Source: Saxidomus purpurata
Lineage: Eukaryota > Mollusca > Bivalvia > Venerida > Veneridae
Direction: 5' to 3'
Assembly (NCBI GenBank): GCA_022818135.1
Contig: JAFMSR010000002.1
Span: 51,846,512-51,910,511, forward strand
Length of the DNA: 64,000 nt
The translations under genes were made by a program, and so were the position numbers. The number at the start of each line of letters is the position of its first letter. Position 1 is the stretch's first letter. This document shows positions 28,860-39,959 of this stretch, piece by piece. The notes under the pieces are model-generated. The model was not told the DNA's origin and ran no database searches. It saw nothing but the letters and a program-made list of their open reading frames with translations.

Positions 28860-31690
28860 CATGTTCAGCGTAACTCAAATGACGGACTTTTCACCCCCAG
28901 TGTCGGGTGTCACACTCAAACCCGACACGTGACCCCTAAGTGTCGCATATCTCCGTGTTTGTCTCGCGACAGACCTACACAACGGTACCTCACATGACGC
29001 ACTTTGACGAAAAAATGACCGACTTACCTTCATGTTGAGCGTAACTCAAATGACGGACTTTTCACCCCCAGTGTCGGGTGTCACACTCAAACCCGACACG
29101 TGACCCCTAAGTGTCGCATATCTCCGTGTTTGTCTCGACCAGACCTACACAACGGTACCTCACATGACGCACTTTGACGAAAAAATGACCGACTTACCTT
29201 CATGTTGAGCGTAACTCAAATGACGGACTTTTCACCCCCAGTGTCGGGTGTCACACTCAAACCCGACACGTGACCCCTAAGTGTCGCATATCTCCGTGTT
29301 TGTCGCGACCAGACCTACACAACGGTACCTCACATGACGCACTTTGACGAAAAAATGACCGACTTACCTTCATGTTGAGCGTAACTCAAATGACGGACTT
29401 TTCACCCTCAGTGTCGGGTGTCACACTCAAACCCGACACGTGACCCCTAAGTGTCGCATATCTCCGTGTTTGTCTCGACCAGACCTACACAACGGTACCT
29501 CACATGACGCACTTTGACGAAAAAATGACCGACTTACCTTCATGTTCAGCGTAACTCAAATGACGGACTTTTCACCCCCAGTGTCGGGTGTCACACTCAA
29601 ACCCGACACGTGACCCCTAAGTGTCGCATATCTCCGTGTTTGTCGCGACCAGACCTACACAACGGTACCTCACATGACGCACTTTGACGAAAAAATGACC
29701 GACTTACCTTCATGTTGAGCGTAACTCAAATGACGGACTTTTCACCCCCAGTGTCGGGTGTCACACTCAAACCCGACACGTGACCCCCAAGTGTCGCATA
29801 TCTCCGTGTTTGTCTCGACCAGACCTACACAACGGTACCTCACATGACGCACTTTGACGAAAAAATGACCGACTTACCTTCATGTTGAGCGTAACTCAAA
29901 TGACGGACTTTTCACCCCCAGTGTCGGGTGTCACACTCAAACCCGACACGTGACCCCTAAGTGTCGCATATCTCCGTGTTTGTCGCGACCAGACCTACAC
30001 AACGGTACCTCACATGACGCACTTTGACGAAAAAATGACCGACTTACCTTCATGTTGAGCGTAACTCAAATGACGGACTTTTCACCCCCAGTGTCGGGTG
30101 TCACACTCAAACCCGACACGTGACCCCTAAGTGTCGCATATCTCCGTGTTTGTCTCGACCAGACCTACACAACGGTACCTCACATGACGCACTTTGACGA
30201 AAAAATGACCGACTTACCTTCATGTTCAGCGTAACTCAAATGACGGACTTTTCACCCCCAGTGTCGGGTGTCACACTCAAACCCGACACGTGACCCCTAA
30301 GTGTCGCATATCTGCGTGTTTGTCTCGACCAGACCTACACAACGGCACCTCACATGACGCACTTTGACGAAAAAATGACCGACTTACCTTCATGTTCAGC
30401 GTAACTCAAATGACGGACTTTTCACCCCCAGTGTCGGGTGTCACACTCAAACCCGACACGTGACCCCTAAGTGTCGCATATCTCCGTGTTTGTCGCGACC
30501 AGACCTACACAACGGTACCTCACATGACGCACTTTGACGAAAAAATGACCGACTTACCTTCATGTTGAGCGTAACTCAAATGACGGACTTTTTCACCCCC
30601 AGTGTCGGGTGTCACACTCAAACCCGACACGTGACCCCTAAGTGTCGCATATCTCCGTGTTTGTCGCGACCAGACCTACACAACGGTACCTCACATGACG
30701 CACTTTGACGAAAAAATGACCGACTTACCTTCATGTTGAGCGTAACTCAAATGACGGACTTTTCACCCCCAGTGTCGGGTGTCACACTCAAACCCGACAC
30801 GTGACCCCAAAGTGTCGCATATCTCCGTGTTTGTCTCGACCAGACCTACACAACGGTACCTCACATGACGCACTTTGACGAAAAAATGACCGACTTACCT
30901 TCATGTTGAGCGTAACTCAAATGACGGACTTTTCACCCCCAGTGTCGGGTGTCACACTCAAACCCGACACGTGACCCCTAAGTGTCGCATATCTCCGTGT
31001 TTGTCTCGACCAGACCTACACAACGGTACCTCACATGACGCACTTTGACGAAAAAATGACCGACTTACCTTCATGTTGAGCGTAACTCAAATGACGGACT
31101 TTTCACCCCCAGTGTCGGGTGTCACACTCAAACCCGACACGTGACCCCTAAGTGTCGCATATCTCCGTGTTTGTCGCGACCAGACCTACACAACGGTACC
31201 TCACATGACGCACTTTGACGAAAAAATGACCGACTTACCTTCATGTTCAGCGTAACTCAAATGACGGACTTTTCACCCCCAGTGTCGGGTGTCACACTCA
31301 AACCCGACACGTGACCCCTAAGTGTCGCATATCTCCGTGTTTGTCGCGACCAGACCTACACAACGGTACCTCACATGACGCACTTTGACGAAAAAATGAC
31401 CGACTTACCTTCATGTTGAGCGTAACTCAAATGACGGACTTTTCACCCCCAGTGTCGGGTGTCACACTCAAACCCGACACGTGACCCCTAAGTGTCGCAT
31501 ATCTCCGTGTTTGTCGCGACCAGACCTACACAACGGTACCTCACATGACGCACTTTGACGAAAAAATGACCGACTTACCTTCATGTTGAGCGTAACTCAA
31601 ATGACGGACTTTTCACCCCCAGTGTCGGGTGTCACACTCAAACCCGACACGTGACCCCTAAGTGTCGCATATCTCCGTGTTTGTCTCGCG
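28860..31690 (+). repeat. Satellite right mosaic zone with dimer/tetramer periodicity
   Basis: Both classes of diagnostic site are interleaved. TTCAGC recurs at 28862, 29542 and 30222, exactly 680 bp (four monomers) apart. TCGCGACC recurs near 29303, 29643 and 29983, 340 bp (two monomers) apart. Hybrid TCTCGCGAC sits at both edges of the zone (about 28973 and 31684). Confidence 0.8.
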
Positions 31691-34600
31691 ACCAGACCTA
31701 CACAACGGTACCTCACATGACGCACTTTGACGAAAAAATGACCGACTTACCTTCATGTTCAGCGTAACTCAAATGACGGACTTTTCACCCCCAGTGTCGG
31801 GTGTCACACTCAAACCCGACACGTGACCCCTAAGTGTCGCATATCTCCGTGTTTGTCGCGACCAGACCTACACAACGGTACCTCACATGACGCACTTTGA
31901 CGAAAAAATGACCGACTTACCTTCATGTTCAGCGTAACTCAAATGACGGACTTTTCACCCCCAGTGTCGGGTGTCACACTCAAACCCGACACGTGACCCC
32001 TAAGTGTCGCATATCTCCGTGTTTGTCGCGACCAGACCTACACAACGGTACCTCACATGACGCACTTTGACGAAAAAATGACCGACTTACCTTCATGTTC
32101 AGCGTAACTCAAATGACGGACTTTTCACCCCCAGTGTCGGGTGTCACACTCAAACCCGACACGTGACCCCCAAGTGTCGCATATCTCCGTGTTTGTCGCG
32201 ACCAGACCTACACAACGGTACCTCACATGACGCACTTTGACGAAAAAATGACCGACTTACCTTCATGTTCAGCGTAACTCAAATGACGGACTTTTCACCC
32301 CCAGTGTCGGGTGTCACACTCAAACCCGACACGTGACCCCTAAGTGTCGCATATCTCCGTGTTTGTCGCGACCAGACCTACACAACGGTACCTCACATGA
32401 CGCACTTTGACGAAAAAATGACCGACTTACCTTCATGTTCAGCGTAACTCAAATGACGGACTTTTCACCCCCCAGTGTCGGGTGTCACACTCAAACCCGA
32501 CACGTGACCCCCAAGTGTCGCATATCTCCGTGTTTGTCGCGACCAGACCTACACAACGGTACCTCACATGACGCACTTTGACGAAAAAATGACCGACTTA
32601 CCTTCATGTTCAGCGTAACTCAAATGACGGACTTTTCACCCCCAGTGTCGGGTGTCACACTCAAACCCGACACGTGACCCCAAGTGTCGCATATCTCCGT
32701 GTTTGTCGCGACCAGACCTACACAACGGTACCTCACATGACGCACTTTGACGAAAAAATGACCGACTTACCTTCATGTTCAGCGTAACTCAAATGACGGA
32801 CTTTTCACCCCCAGTGTCGGGTGTCACACTCAAACCCGACACGTGACCCCTAAGTGTCGCATATCTCCGTGTTTGTCGCGACCAGACCTACACAACGGTA
32901 CCTCACATGACGCACTTTGACGAAAAAATGACCGACTTACCTTCATGTTCAGCGTAACTCAAATGACGGACTTTTCACCCCCAGTGTCGGGTGTCACACT
33001 CAAACCCGACACGTGACCCCCAAGTGTCGCATATCTCCGTGTTTGTCGCGACCAGACCTACACAACGGTACCTCACATGACGCACTTTGACGAAAAAATG
33101 ACCGACTTACCTTCATGTTCAGCGTAACTCAAATGACGGACTTTTCACCCCCAGTGTCGGGTGTCACACTCAAACCCGACACGTGACCCCCAAGTGTCGC
33201 ATATCTCCGTGTTTGTCGCGACCAGACCTACACAACGGTACCTCACATGACGCACTTTGACGAAAAAATGACCGACTTACCTTCATGTTCAGCGTAACTC
33301 AAATGACGGACTTTTCACCCCCAGTGTCGGGTGTCACACTCAAACCCGACACGTGACCCCTAAGTGTCGCATATCTCCGTGTTTGTCGCGACCAGACCTA
33401 CACAACGGTACCTCACATGACGCACTTTGACGAAAAAATGACCGACTTACCTTCATGTTCAGCGTAACTCAAATGACGGACTTTTCACCCCCAGTGTCGG
33501 GTGTCACACTCAAACCCGACACGTGACCCCTAAGTGTCGCATATCTCCGTGTTTGTCGCGACCAGACCTACACAACGGTACCTCACATGACGCACTTTGA
33601 CGAAAAAATGACCGACTTACCTTCATGTTCAGCGTAACTCAAATGACGGACTTTTCACCCCCAGTGTCGGGTGTCACACTCAAACCCGACACGTGACCCC
33701 CAAGTGTCGCATATCTCCGTGTTTGTCGCGACCAGACCTACACAACGGTACCTCACATGACGCACTTTGACGAAAAAATGACCGACTTACCTTCATGTTC
33801 AGCGTAACTCAAATGACGGACTTTTCACCCCCAGTGTCGGGTGTCACACTCAAACCCGACACGTGACCCCTAAGTGTCGCATATCTCCGTGTTTGTCGCG
33901 ACCAGACCTACACAACGGTACCTCACATGACGCACTTTGACGAAAAAATGACCGACTTACCTTCATGTTCAGCGTAACTCAAATGACGGACTTTTCACCC
34001 CCAGTGTCGGGTGTCACACTCAAACCCGACACGTGACCCCCAAGTGTCGCATATCTCCGTGTTTGTCGCGACCAGACCTACACAACGGTACCTCACATGA
34101 CGCACTTTGACGAAAAAATGACCGACTTACCTTCATGTTCAGCGTAACTCAAATGACGGACTTTTCACCCCCAGTGTCGGGTGTCACACTCAAACCCGAC
34201 ACGTGACCCCCAAGTGTCGCATATCTCCGTGTTTGTCGCGACCAGACCTACACAACGGTACCTCACATGACGCACTTTGACGAAAAAATGACCGACTTAC
34301 CTTCATGTTCAGCGTAACTCAAATGACGGACTTTTTCACCCCCAGTGTCGGGTGTCACACTCAAACCCGACACGTGACCCCCAAGTGTCGCATATCTCCG
34401 TGTTTGTCGCGACCAGACCTACACAACGGTACCTCACATGACGCACTTTGACGAAAAAATGACCGACTTACCTTCATGTTCAGCGTAACTCAAATGACGG
34501 ACTTTTCACCCCCAGTGTCGGGTGTCACACTCAAACCCGACACGTGACCCCTAAGTGTCGCATATCTCCGTGTTTGTCGCGACCAGACCTACACAACGGT

Positions 34601-34890
34601 ACCTCACATGACGCACTTTGACGAAAAAATGACCGACTTACCTTCATGTTCAGCGTAACTCAAATGACGGACTTTTCACCCCCAGTGTCGGGTGTCACAC
34701 TCAAACCCGACACGTGACCCCCAAGTGTCGCATATCTCCGTGTTTGTCGCGACCAGACCTACACAACGGTACCTCACATGACGCACTTTGACGAAAAAAT
34801 GACCGACTTACCTTCATGTTCAGCGTAACTCAAATGACGGACTTTTCACCCCCAGTGTCGGGTATCACACTCAAACCCGACACGTGACCC

Positions 34891-36284
34891 TTTGAACGAA
34901 CATAACGTAATAAACCGTATACGCGGGTTAAGACAAGTTTGGCAGTCTATAGAAGTGACATTTACCGTATTGAACACGTTTTGTCTGTATGAATTTAAAG
35001 GCTAAGGCGACAGCTCCTGACATGGTTTAAACGCAGACGTATGAGGCAAAGGCTGACTCTTAAAGGCAACCTTGAAAATGACCTTGGAGACAATTTTACC
35101 AGGTTTGAAAAATTTTCATTTTACCAATGTTCGTGTACAGGCCCAGGTGGGATAGTGTTTTGAGCGCGTGCAAATATTTTTTCATAGATACATGTATAAA
35201 GCAGACATGTTGTACTCAAACCTAGGTATATTGACACACTTAAAATCGACGTTTCTTTAGCAAAAAAAAAAAAAAAAAAAAAAAGAAGTCCATGCGCAGG
35301 TTAGCAGACAGGGCGACCCCTGCGCGTGACCTCTGTAGGTTGACCAATGGAAATTTTACTTTCATGTTACAGCTCAATCCATTTGCTGACGTATGCAACA
35401 TGCGCAGTAAACCGAAAGTAGCATAACGCGATGTACAGTGTTTACAAAACATATGCATTTCTGTCGAGTGTGTAACAAAATATGCAGGCTGTGCAAAGGA
35501 TATCTCCGTGTTTGTCTCGACGATACAATACTGCAGAGCTACATTCAAGTTTGAATATGATTGCTCCATTGACGTACTTAATGCGAACACTCGCGTTTAG
35601 TGTGAGGTACAATGACGGGATATGGCGAGTTTATATTTCCAACTTGCCCATTCATATCAATATGAACTTCCGTGTCATTGACCAATCAAATGACTGGCAA
35701 TTTCACGGAAGGGTAATAGATACATCAATAAGGGCGTTAGCTAGACTTATGGTTCTTGGTCACTTCACTCACTGATTGTGTGATTCAAGCATTATTTCAG
35801 TCCCAGTGATCAATACTATCCAACTTTTCCTGACAAGGTTTTAACAGAAAGGGAGATTTATTCAATAATTAAGTTATCTAAAGTAAGTTCTCCATATCCT
35901 AAACTGTCTTTAATGCAACATAATTACTCCCTAAATTCATCAATCCTGCCCTAGCTGAGTGGCTCTTACATAATATTGTACATCGTTTATGTATCTACTT
36001 TAATATTTCCTCCAAATATGAATCATGCACAATTTTCTGATGATATATTACAGTCTGCATAGGACTGGCAAACACTTGTATACATTCAAAACTAGATGCT
36101 CATGTACTACATGTTGAGCCGCCAGCTGTAAAAAGAGTCAACTCCTTACCAAGTAGAGATAGGTAAAAAATACCTAAATATTGGATGTCACATGCATGTT
36201 GTACCACAAAAAAGTTGTCTTGATTTTTTTAACAGCCAGTAATAAAAGAAAGTTTAAATGTAAGCTATTTACAGGGTAAAAAAT
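34891..36284. other. Gene-free DNA right of the satellite
   Basis: The satellite stops abruptly after CACGTGACCC. A 23-base A run lies at 35262-35284. Two overlapping frames (35240-35590 minus, 35482-35775 plus) have no recognisable domain and include homopolymer and satellite-derived sequence, so they are not called. The rest is AT-rich with no recognised gene. Confidence 0.5.
35500..35523 (+). repeat. Isolated 24-bp satellite fragment outside the array
   Basis: ATATCTCCGTGTTTGTCTCG followed by ACGA matches the core-class satellite monomer over 24 consecutive bases, about 610 bp beyond the array end. It carries the core-class TCTCGAC and the minor GACGA variant. Confidence 0.8.
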
Positions 36285-36745
36285 CAAGGGTAGCTCAATG
36301 GTGGTGAACATTTGTGCCAAGTTAAATCAAAATCCCTCCATGCATGAAAAAGAAAATCTCCGGACAAAGATATTATTGGATTTAACCTTTAACCTCTAAG
36401 TGTGACCTTGACCCTAGACCTTGTTCTTGCACATGCTCCTCTGTTTCATGGTGGTGAACATTAGTGCTGATTAATATCAAAATCCCTTCAGGCATAAAGA
36501 AATGCTACGGACAAAGTCATTGTTGAATTATTCTTGTATCTGACCTTTGGCCTGTGTGACCTTGACCTTGGAACTAGGGACCTGGTTCGTGTGCATGACA
36601 CTATCTTATGATGGTGAACATTTGTACCAAGTTACATTTGACCTTTAATCTCTTAGTGACATTGACCAAAATTGACCTTAGAACTATGGACCTGGTTCTT
36701 GCGCATGACACTCCGTCTCATGGTGGTGAACAATTGTGCCAAGTT
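36285..36745 (+). repeat. Diverged tandem repeat of the GTGACCTTGACCT type
   Basis: GGTGAACATTTGTGCCAAGTT-like segments begin near 36301, 36451, 36611 and 36722, separated by TGTGACCTTGACC and GGACCTGGTTCTTGCGCATG-like blocks: about four units of 110-160 bp. This type is abundant in bivalve genomes. TGACCT half-sites resemble nuclear-receptor elements, but here they are simply part of the repeat unit. Confidence 0.75.
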
Positions 36746-36937
36746 ATTTAAGCATACCTCGATACATGGATGGTAACAGCTCGGACAAGCTAAACTCAGA
36801 TGTACGGACGCACATGCATACACTGAACGGCCATTTTGGCAGCTATATTGAGTTGCAAGAGGTTCGACAACAATACTGTACGATTGTGTTACAAAAATGT
36901 ACGTAAAATATATTTCATATTCATAATATTAAAATCA

Positions 36938-37710
36938 ATGAATGAATCTGAAGTAAACGAGGCATTAAATCCCTATACCAGTCTCACTGAAAATGTCGTC
37001 TCACATTCAAGTCCTATGCATAATGTTGTAATACCACAGGAAGCTGTGGATAAAATTTCCGAAATGCTAGTGCACACATTCAAAAGTCAAATTGAAGGTC
37101 TTGTTGAAAAAATAGCACCCAGTGTTAATAGTAAGTTTGAGGAACGAATTCACTGTCTTGAACAAAGGAATATTACAACATTGAAAGATAATGCAAAACT
37201 GCGCGAGAGAGTGTCCGATCTGGAAATTAAACTCGAACGCCAAGAACAATATTCACGAAGAAATTGCCTGTGTGTGCCTGGTATAGAGTAAACATCTCCA
37301 GCAAATACAGATGATATTTTCCTAAATATTTCAAAAGAAATCAGCGCAGGTATTACCATCGATAAAATGGACCGTTCACATCACGTGGGCATGAAAAAGC
37401 CAGATTCTGACAAACCTAGGGATATTATAGTAAAGTTCACTTCGTACAGAGCTCGGCAAAAACTTTATTCAAATTGCTCTAGTCTTAAGGACTCCACATA
37501 TTCGGGTACATTCGTAAACGAAGACCTTACACGTCGTCGTAGTTTTCTGCTGTACAAAGCCAGACAGCTTGTATGTTCCAAGCACTTGTACGGCGCGTGG
37601 TCGTCAGACTGGAAAACATTGTATTATTGTCATGGACAATAGAAAGAAAATCCGAGGATGAAATTGAGTCATTCTTGTTGTACCCTCCACGTATTGATGA
37701 TTCTGACTAG
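36938..37710 (+). pseudogene. Degenerate non-LTR retrotransposon ORF1 (L1-like, coiled-coil RNA-binding type)
   Basis: The frame opens with MNESEVNEALNPY at 36938. A heptad-rich coiled coil follows (LEQRNITTLKDNAKLRERV, then DLEIKLERQEQYSRRN), and then the RRM-like segment seen in L1-type ORF1 proteins: MDRSHHVG, RDIIVKFTSYRARQKLY, FVNEDLTRRRSFLLYKARQL, AWSSDWKTL. An in-frame TAA at 37289-37291 interrupts it. A frameshift near 37622 moves the frame to IVMDNRKKIRG, and another near 37655 to EIESFLLYPPRIDDSD, which ends at a TAG at 37708-37710. It is therefore a nearly full-length but dead ORF1. Its normal role is chaperoning the element's RNA in a ribonucleoprotein particle. No ORF2 follows; the RT fragment at 39.96-40.83 kb is on the other strand. 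Confidence 0.75.
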
Positions 37711-37722
37711 CAGTTAACATTG

Positions 37723-37840
37723 TATACAGAACACTATTAACATACAGAACAGAACAGAACAGAACAGAACAGAACAGAACTTATTTTTTATTTCTCCCAG
37801 GTGTTTTACAGAACTCAGCATGGGGATAAAACACGATAAC
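37723..37840 (-). repeat. Retroposon 3' tail with TTCTG microsatellite
   Basis: At least six CAGAA units (to 37780) are followed by TTATTTTTTATTTCTCCCAGG and CAGCATGGGGATAAAACA. On the minus strand this reads as a retroposon 3' end with a TTCTG tail. The same junction occurs at 2214-2290. Confidence 0.65.
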
Positions 37841-38181
37841 ATTTTACATGTACATAAATATTTCATTAAATTTCAATTAGCATTACATACTGTTATTTAC
37901 TTATCCTAAAATAGTTTCGATTACTCTTTGCTTGGGGTGAGAATTATTTATTCCGTAAATATTGTCTCAAGCTACGCCTAGTGTTTATATACGACCGCAT
38001 TACTCACATAGTCCCTTCAAATATAGCCTGACCAGACTATAAAATAATTACCCACAATTCATTGTATAAAATCTCATTCAACCATGAAATTTATGAATGG
38101 AAGCTTAGCAAAAAAACGTACACACATATATAACACTAAACGTGCGTGAGAAAAATTACTTTTCATAATGGGATTATGCCA
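37841..38181. other. Gene-free DNA
   Basis: AT-rich, nothing recognised. Confidence 0.5.
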
Positions 38182-38898
38182 CTATAGTCCTTTTATGATA
38201 ACTTGAAAGTTGCGTCACATGATGTTTACGTTTGCTGGTATTATGAAAACACCAAAACAGGTAAGACAGCTTTTTGTCAATACAATAAGTATTTGTTTTT
38301 CACATAGTTAATATAAAACTAGTCATTGGCTTAGTGGTAACGGCAGTGAAATTGCATCCTTTTATGACAAGGTCGTTGGTTCGAATCCCAGAATGTTTGG
38401 GTTTCTTTTTTTGTCTTTTGTTTTCTAAATCCCGTTTAAATTCTTTGATATTCAAGAGTTAACCCATTTCATGGAAATATTAACATCTGTTCTCGTAAAG
38501 TTCTAAACAGGAATGCGAGCAATGCATTAAAATTAATTCATACATTTGTATAGGGTATGAAATATCTACAAATCTGGCAAAACGAGTTCTGTATTGACGA
38601 AAGGTTTACATATTAGACATGATATAAATGAAAAATAAAGTATCCAAAATAAGAAGAAAAGAAAACAAAAAGATTCATGAACAATTAAATTCACTTGTAT
38701 TCGAACCTAAACCGTCAAAACTACGATCAAATTGTCTACGCACTAACCAATTGAGCTATTCAGGCAATTATTATTTTTCCGCGATTTGTTAACTATTTAT
38801 GTGATAACAAGTACTGAGATAACCGTTATACCTGATTTACCTGTCAAGTTGAACCTAATCCTATGACGCGCTATCAAGTTATCATATAAGGACTATAG
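38182..38898. mobile_element. 717-bp TIR element carrying tRNA-promoter-like boxes on both arms
   Basis: The first 25 bases (CTATAGTCCTTTTATGATAA, then CTTGA) are repeated inverted at 38874-38898 with one mismatch. Both arms then share ACAGGTAA and TCACATA...AGTTAA blocks. Each contains a tRNA-like box pair: plus strand TGGCTTAGTGG (38338) with GGTTCGAATCCC (38380), and minus strand TAGCTCAATTGGTTAGTGC with GGTTCGAATAC (around 38699-38757). Neither closes into a proper cloverleaf, because T-stem or acceptor pairs are missing. There is no transposase. It reads as a foldback MITE built from, or having captured, tRNA-like or SINE-like units in opposite orientation. Confidence 0.75.
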
Positions 38899-39625
38899 AT
38901 ACATTCAATTCGTAAGTGTACAAGTTAAATAGCAAAAACAGTAACAGAAAAAAACTTTGCATGTTATATGGTTTCGTGAATAATACTTATATAGCAGTTT
39001 GTATCAAAACAGGCGAGCAGTCTTGTCCATTATTTATGCCAACGATATCAATAAAATTAATTCAGAGTGCAGTTCAAGACCACAGTTGCTCAAATTAACA
39101 TATTTTCAAACATAATTAGTATACAGTATAACATCATTTCAGTCATGTACGAAATGCACGGAATTATGAAGAGATGCATGCATTGCGTCTGATGCAATGA
39201 AGGTTTATTCTAACAGAATTTGATGGTAATGGGATTGCGTTAATTGAATTTTTTCAGAATAATTTTTAAGAGATTACATAGTGGTTTTAGCATTTGTGCA
39301 TTATCTGACGTTAGACAATCTTTCAGCGTTCGGTTTCGTCTGCTAGTCAGTGCTGCTGTATGTAAAAAGAATTATCTTTGTACTGTGAAAAAGTCACATT
39401 CTAGCAAGAAGGATGCGGTTTCTGCTGCACAGATCGCAGATTCTGTCATAATATGGAGTTACGTCGAATCTCCCGCGTTCAACGGGCAAATTGATATTTG
39501 CCGTTCTATACCTAAATAAAGTATGACAATCGTCAACATCTAATATTTTAAAGTAATTTTCAAAATCAAGGTTGTTACATTTGTAAGCCCGGGGGGGTTG
39601 GGTAGCCCAAAATTGTTTTTGGCTA
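38899..39625. other. Gene-free DNA
   Basis: A 91-codon plus frame at 39244-39519 and a 60-codon frame at 38916-39098 have no recognisable features. A short G run lies near 39590. Confidence 0.5.
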
Positions 39626-39939
39626 TTAAAGCCGCTCCTCTCAGTTACCGTTGTTTTTAAAATGACAGATTATACATAAAAATATAAAACTAAAGGCTAG
39701 AATCAAAAATAAGCACAAACTAGGTAGGATTTGCAGAAATGTTGAAGTCGGTACAGGCACCACACACTATTGTTTTAGTGGTTAAGGTTGCACGCCTTTG
39801 AATTTGTGGCTTTTTGAAAGTAGATATAAAGTGACAGGAATTTTACTAGCCTTTTGTTAGACTATATGTTCTAAAAGTTATTTCATAAGTTTGAAGAACT
39901 TAATTTTTTTTATCAAAATCTGAGAGCGAGCAGCTTTAA
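39626..39939. mobile_element. TTAA-flanked MITE (piggyBac-like), copy 1
   Basis: TTAA at 39626-39629 and 39936-39939 brackets inverted ends: AGCCGCTCCTCTCAG on the left, CTGAGAGCGAGCAGCT on the right. TTAA target duplication is the mark of piggyBac-type transposition. The internal sequence (TATAAAACTAAAGGCTA, GTTTGAAGAACTTA) matches copy 2 at 51986-52337. It has no coding capacity and is inserted next to the LINE remnant. Confidence 0.75.
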
Positions 39940-39959
39940 AGTTTGTTTTACTTGTGTAT

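Larger units (their letters stand above)
5482..34890 (+). repeat. 170-bp satellite DNA array (about 173 tandem monomers)
   Basis: ACCTACACAACGGTACC recurs at 5491, 5661, 5830, 6000, 6171, 6341 and so on: a 170-bp period with rare 1-bp slips, all head to tail. One monomer has 55 C and 32 G (51% GC), 13 CpG in the outer class, one GGTACC, one CACGTG, an A6 run and three TGACG motifs. It also has a perfect 9-bp inverted repeat, GTGTCGGGT/ACCCGACAC, with an 11-base loop. The period is not a multiple of three and stops occur, so the array is non-coding. The first monomer starts at monomer position 1; the last stops near position 140. Identity between monomers is very high, a few substitutions each. 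Centromeric, heterochromatic or other function cannot be read from sequence. True copy number may differ from the assembly. Confidence 0.98.

Noticed and set aside
5482..34890. CRISPR-like array
   Set aside because: There are no unique spacers: the whole 170-bp unit repeats, so this is satellite DNA in a eukaryotic genome.
5482..34890. CENP-B box in the satellite monomer
   Set aside because: Neither strand of the monomer fits the TTCGnnnnAnnCGGG core; a CCCG alone is present without the rest.
35240..35775. Overlapping ORFs of 116 and 97 codons
   Set aside because: One ends in a poly-A-encoded phenylalanine run and both cross the orphan satellite fragment; no family features.
36285..36745. 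Cluster of nuclear-receptor response elements (TGACCT repeats)
   Set aside because: The motif belongs to a common bivalve tandem repeat, so local enrichment is explained without regulation.
38330..38402. Functional tRNA gene on the plus strand
   Set aside because: The A and B boxes are good, but the T stem has mismatches and the acceptor ends do not pair. It lies inside a TIR element.
38690..38770. Functional tRNA gene on the minus strand
   Set aside because: Promoter boxes are present, but the D and acceptor stems fail to pair properly; it is the opposite arm of the same element.
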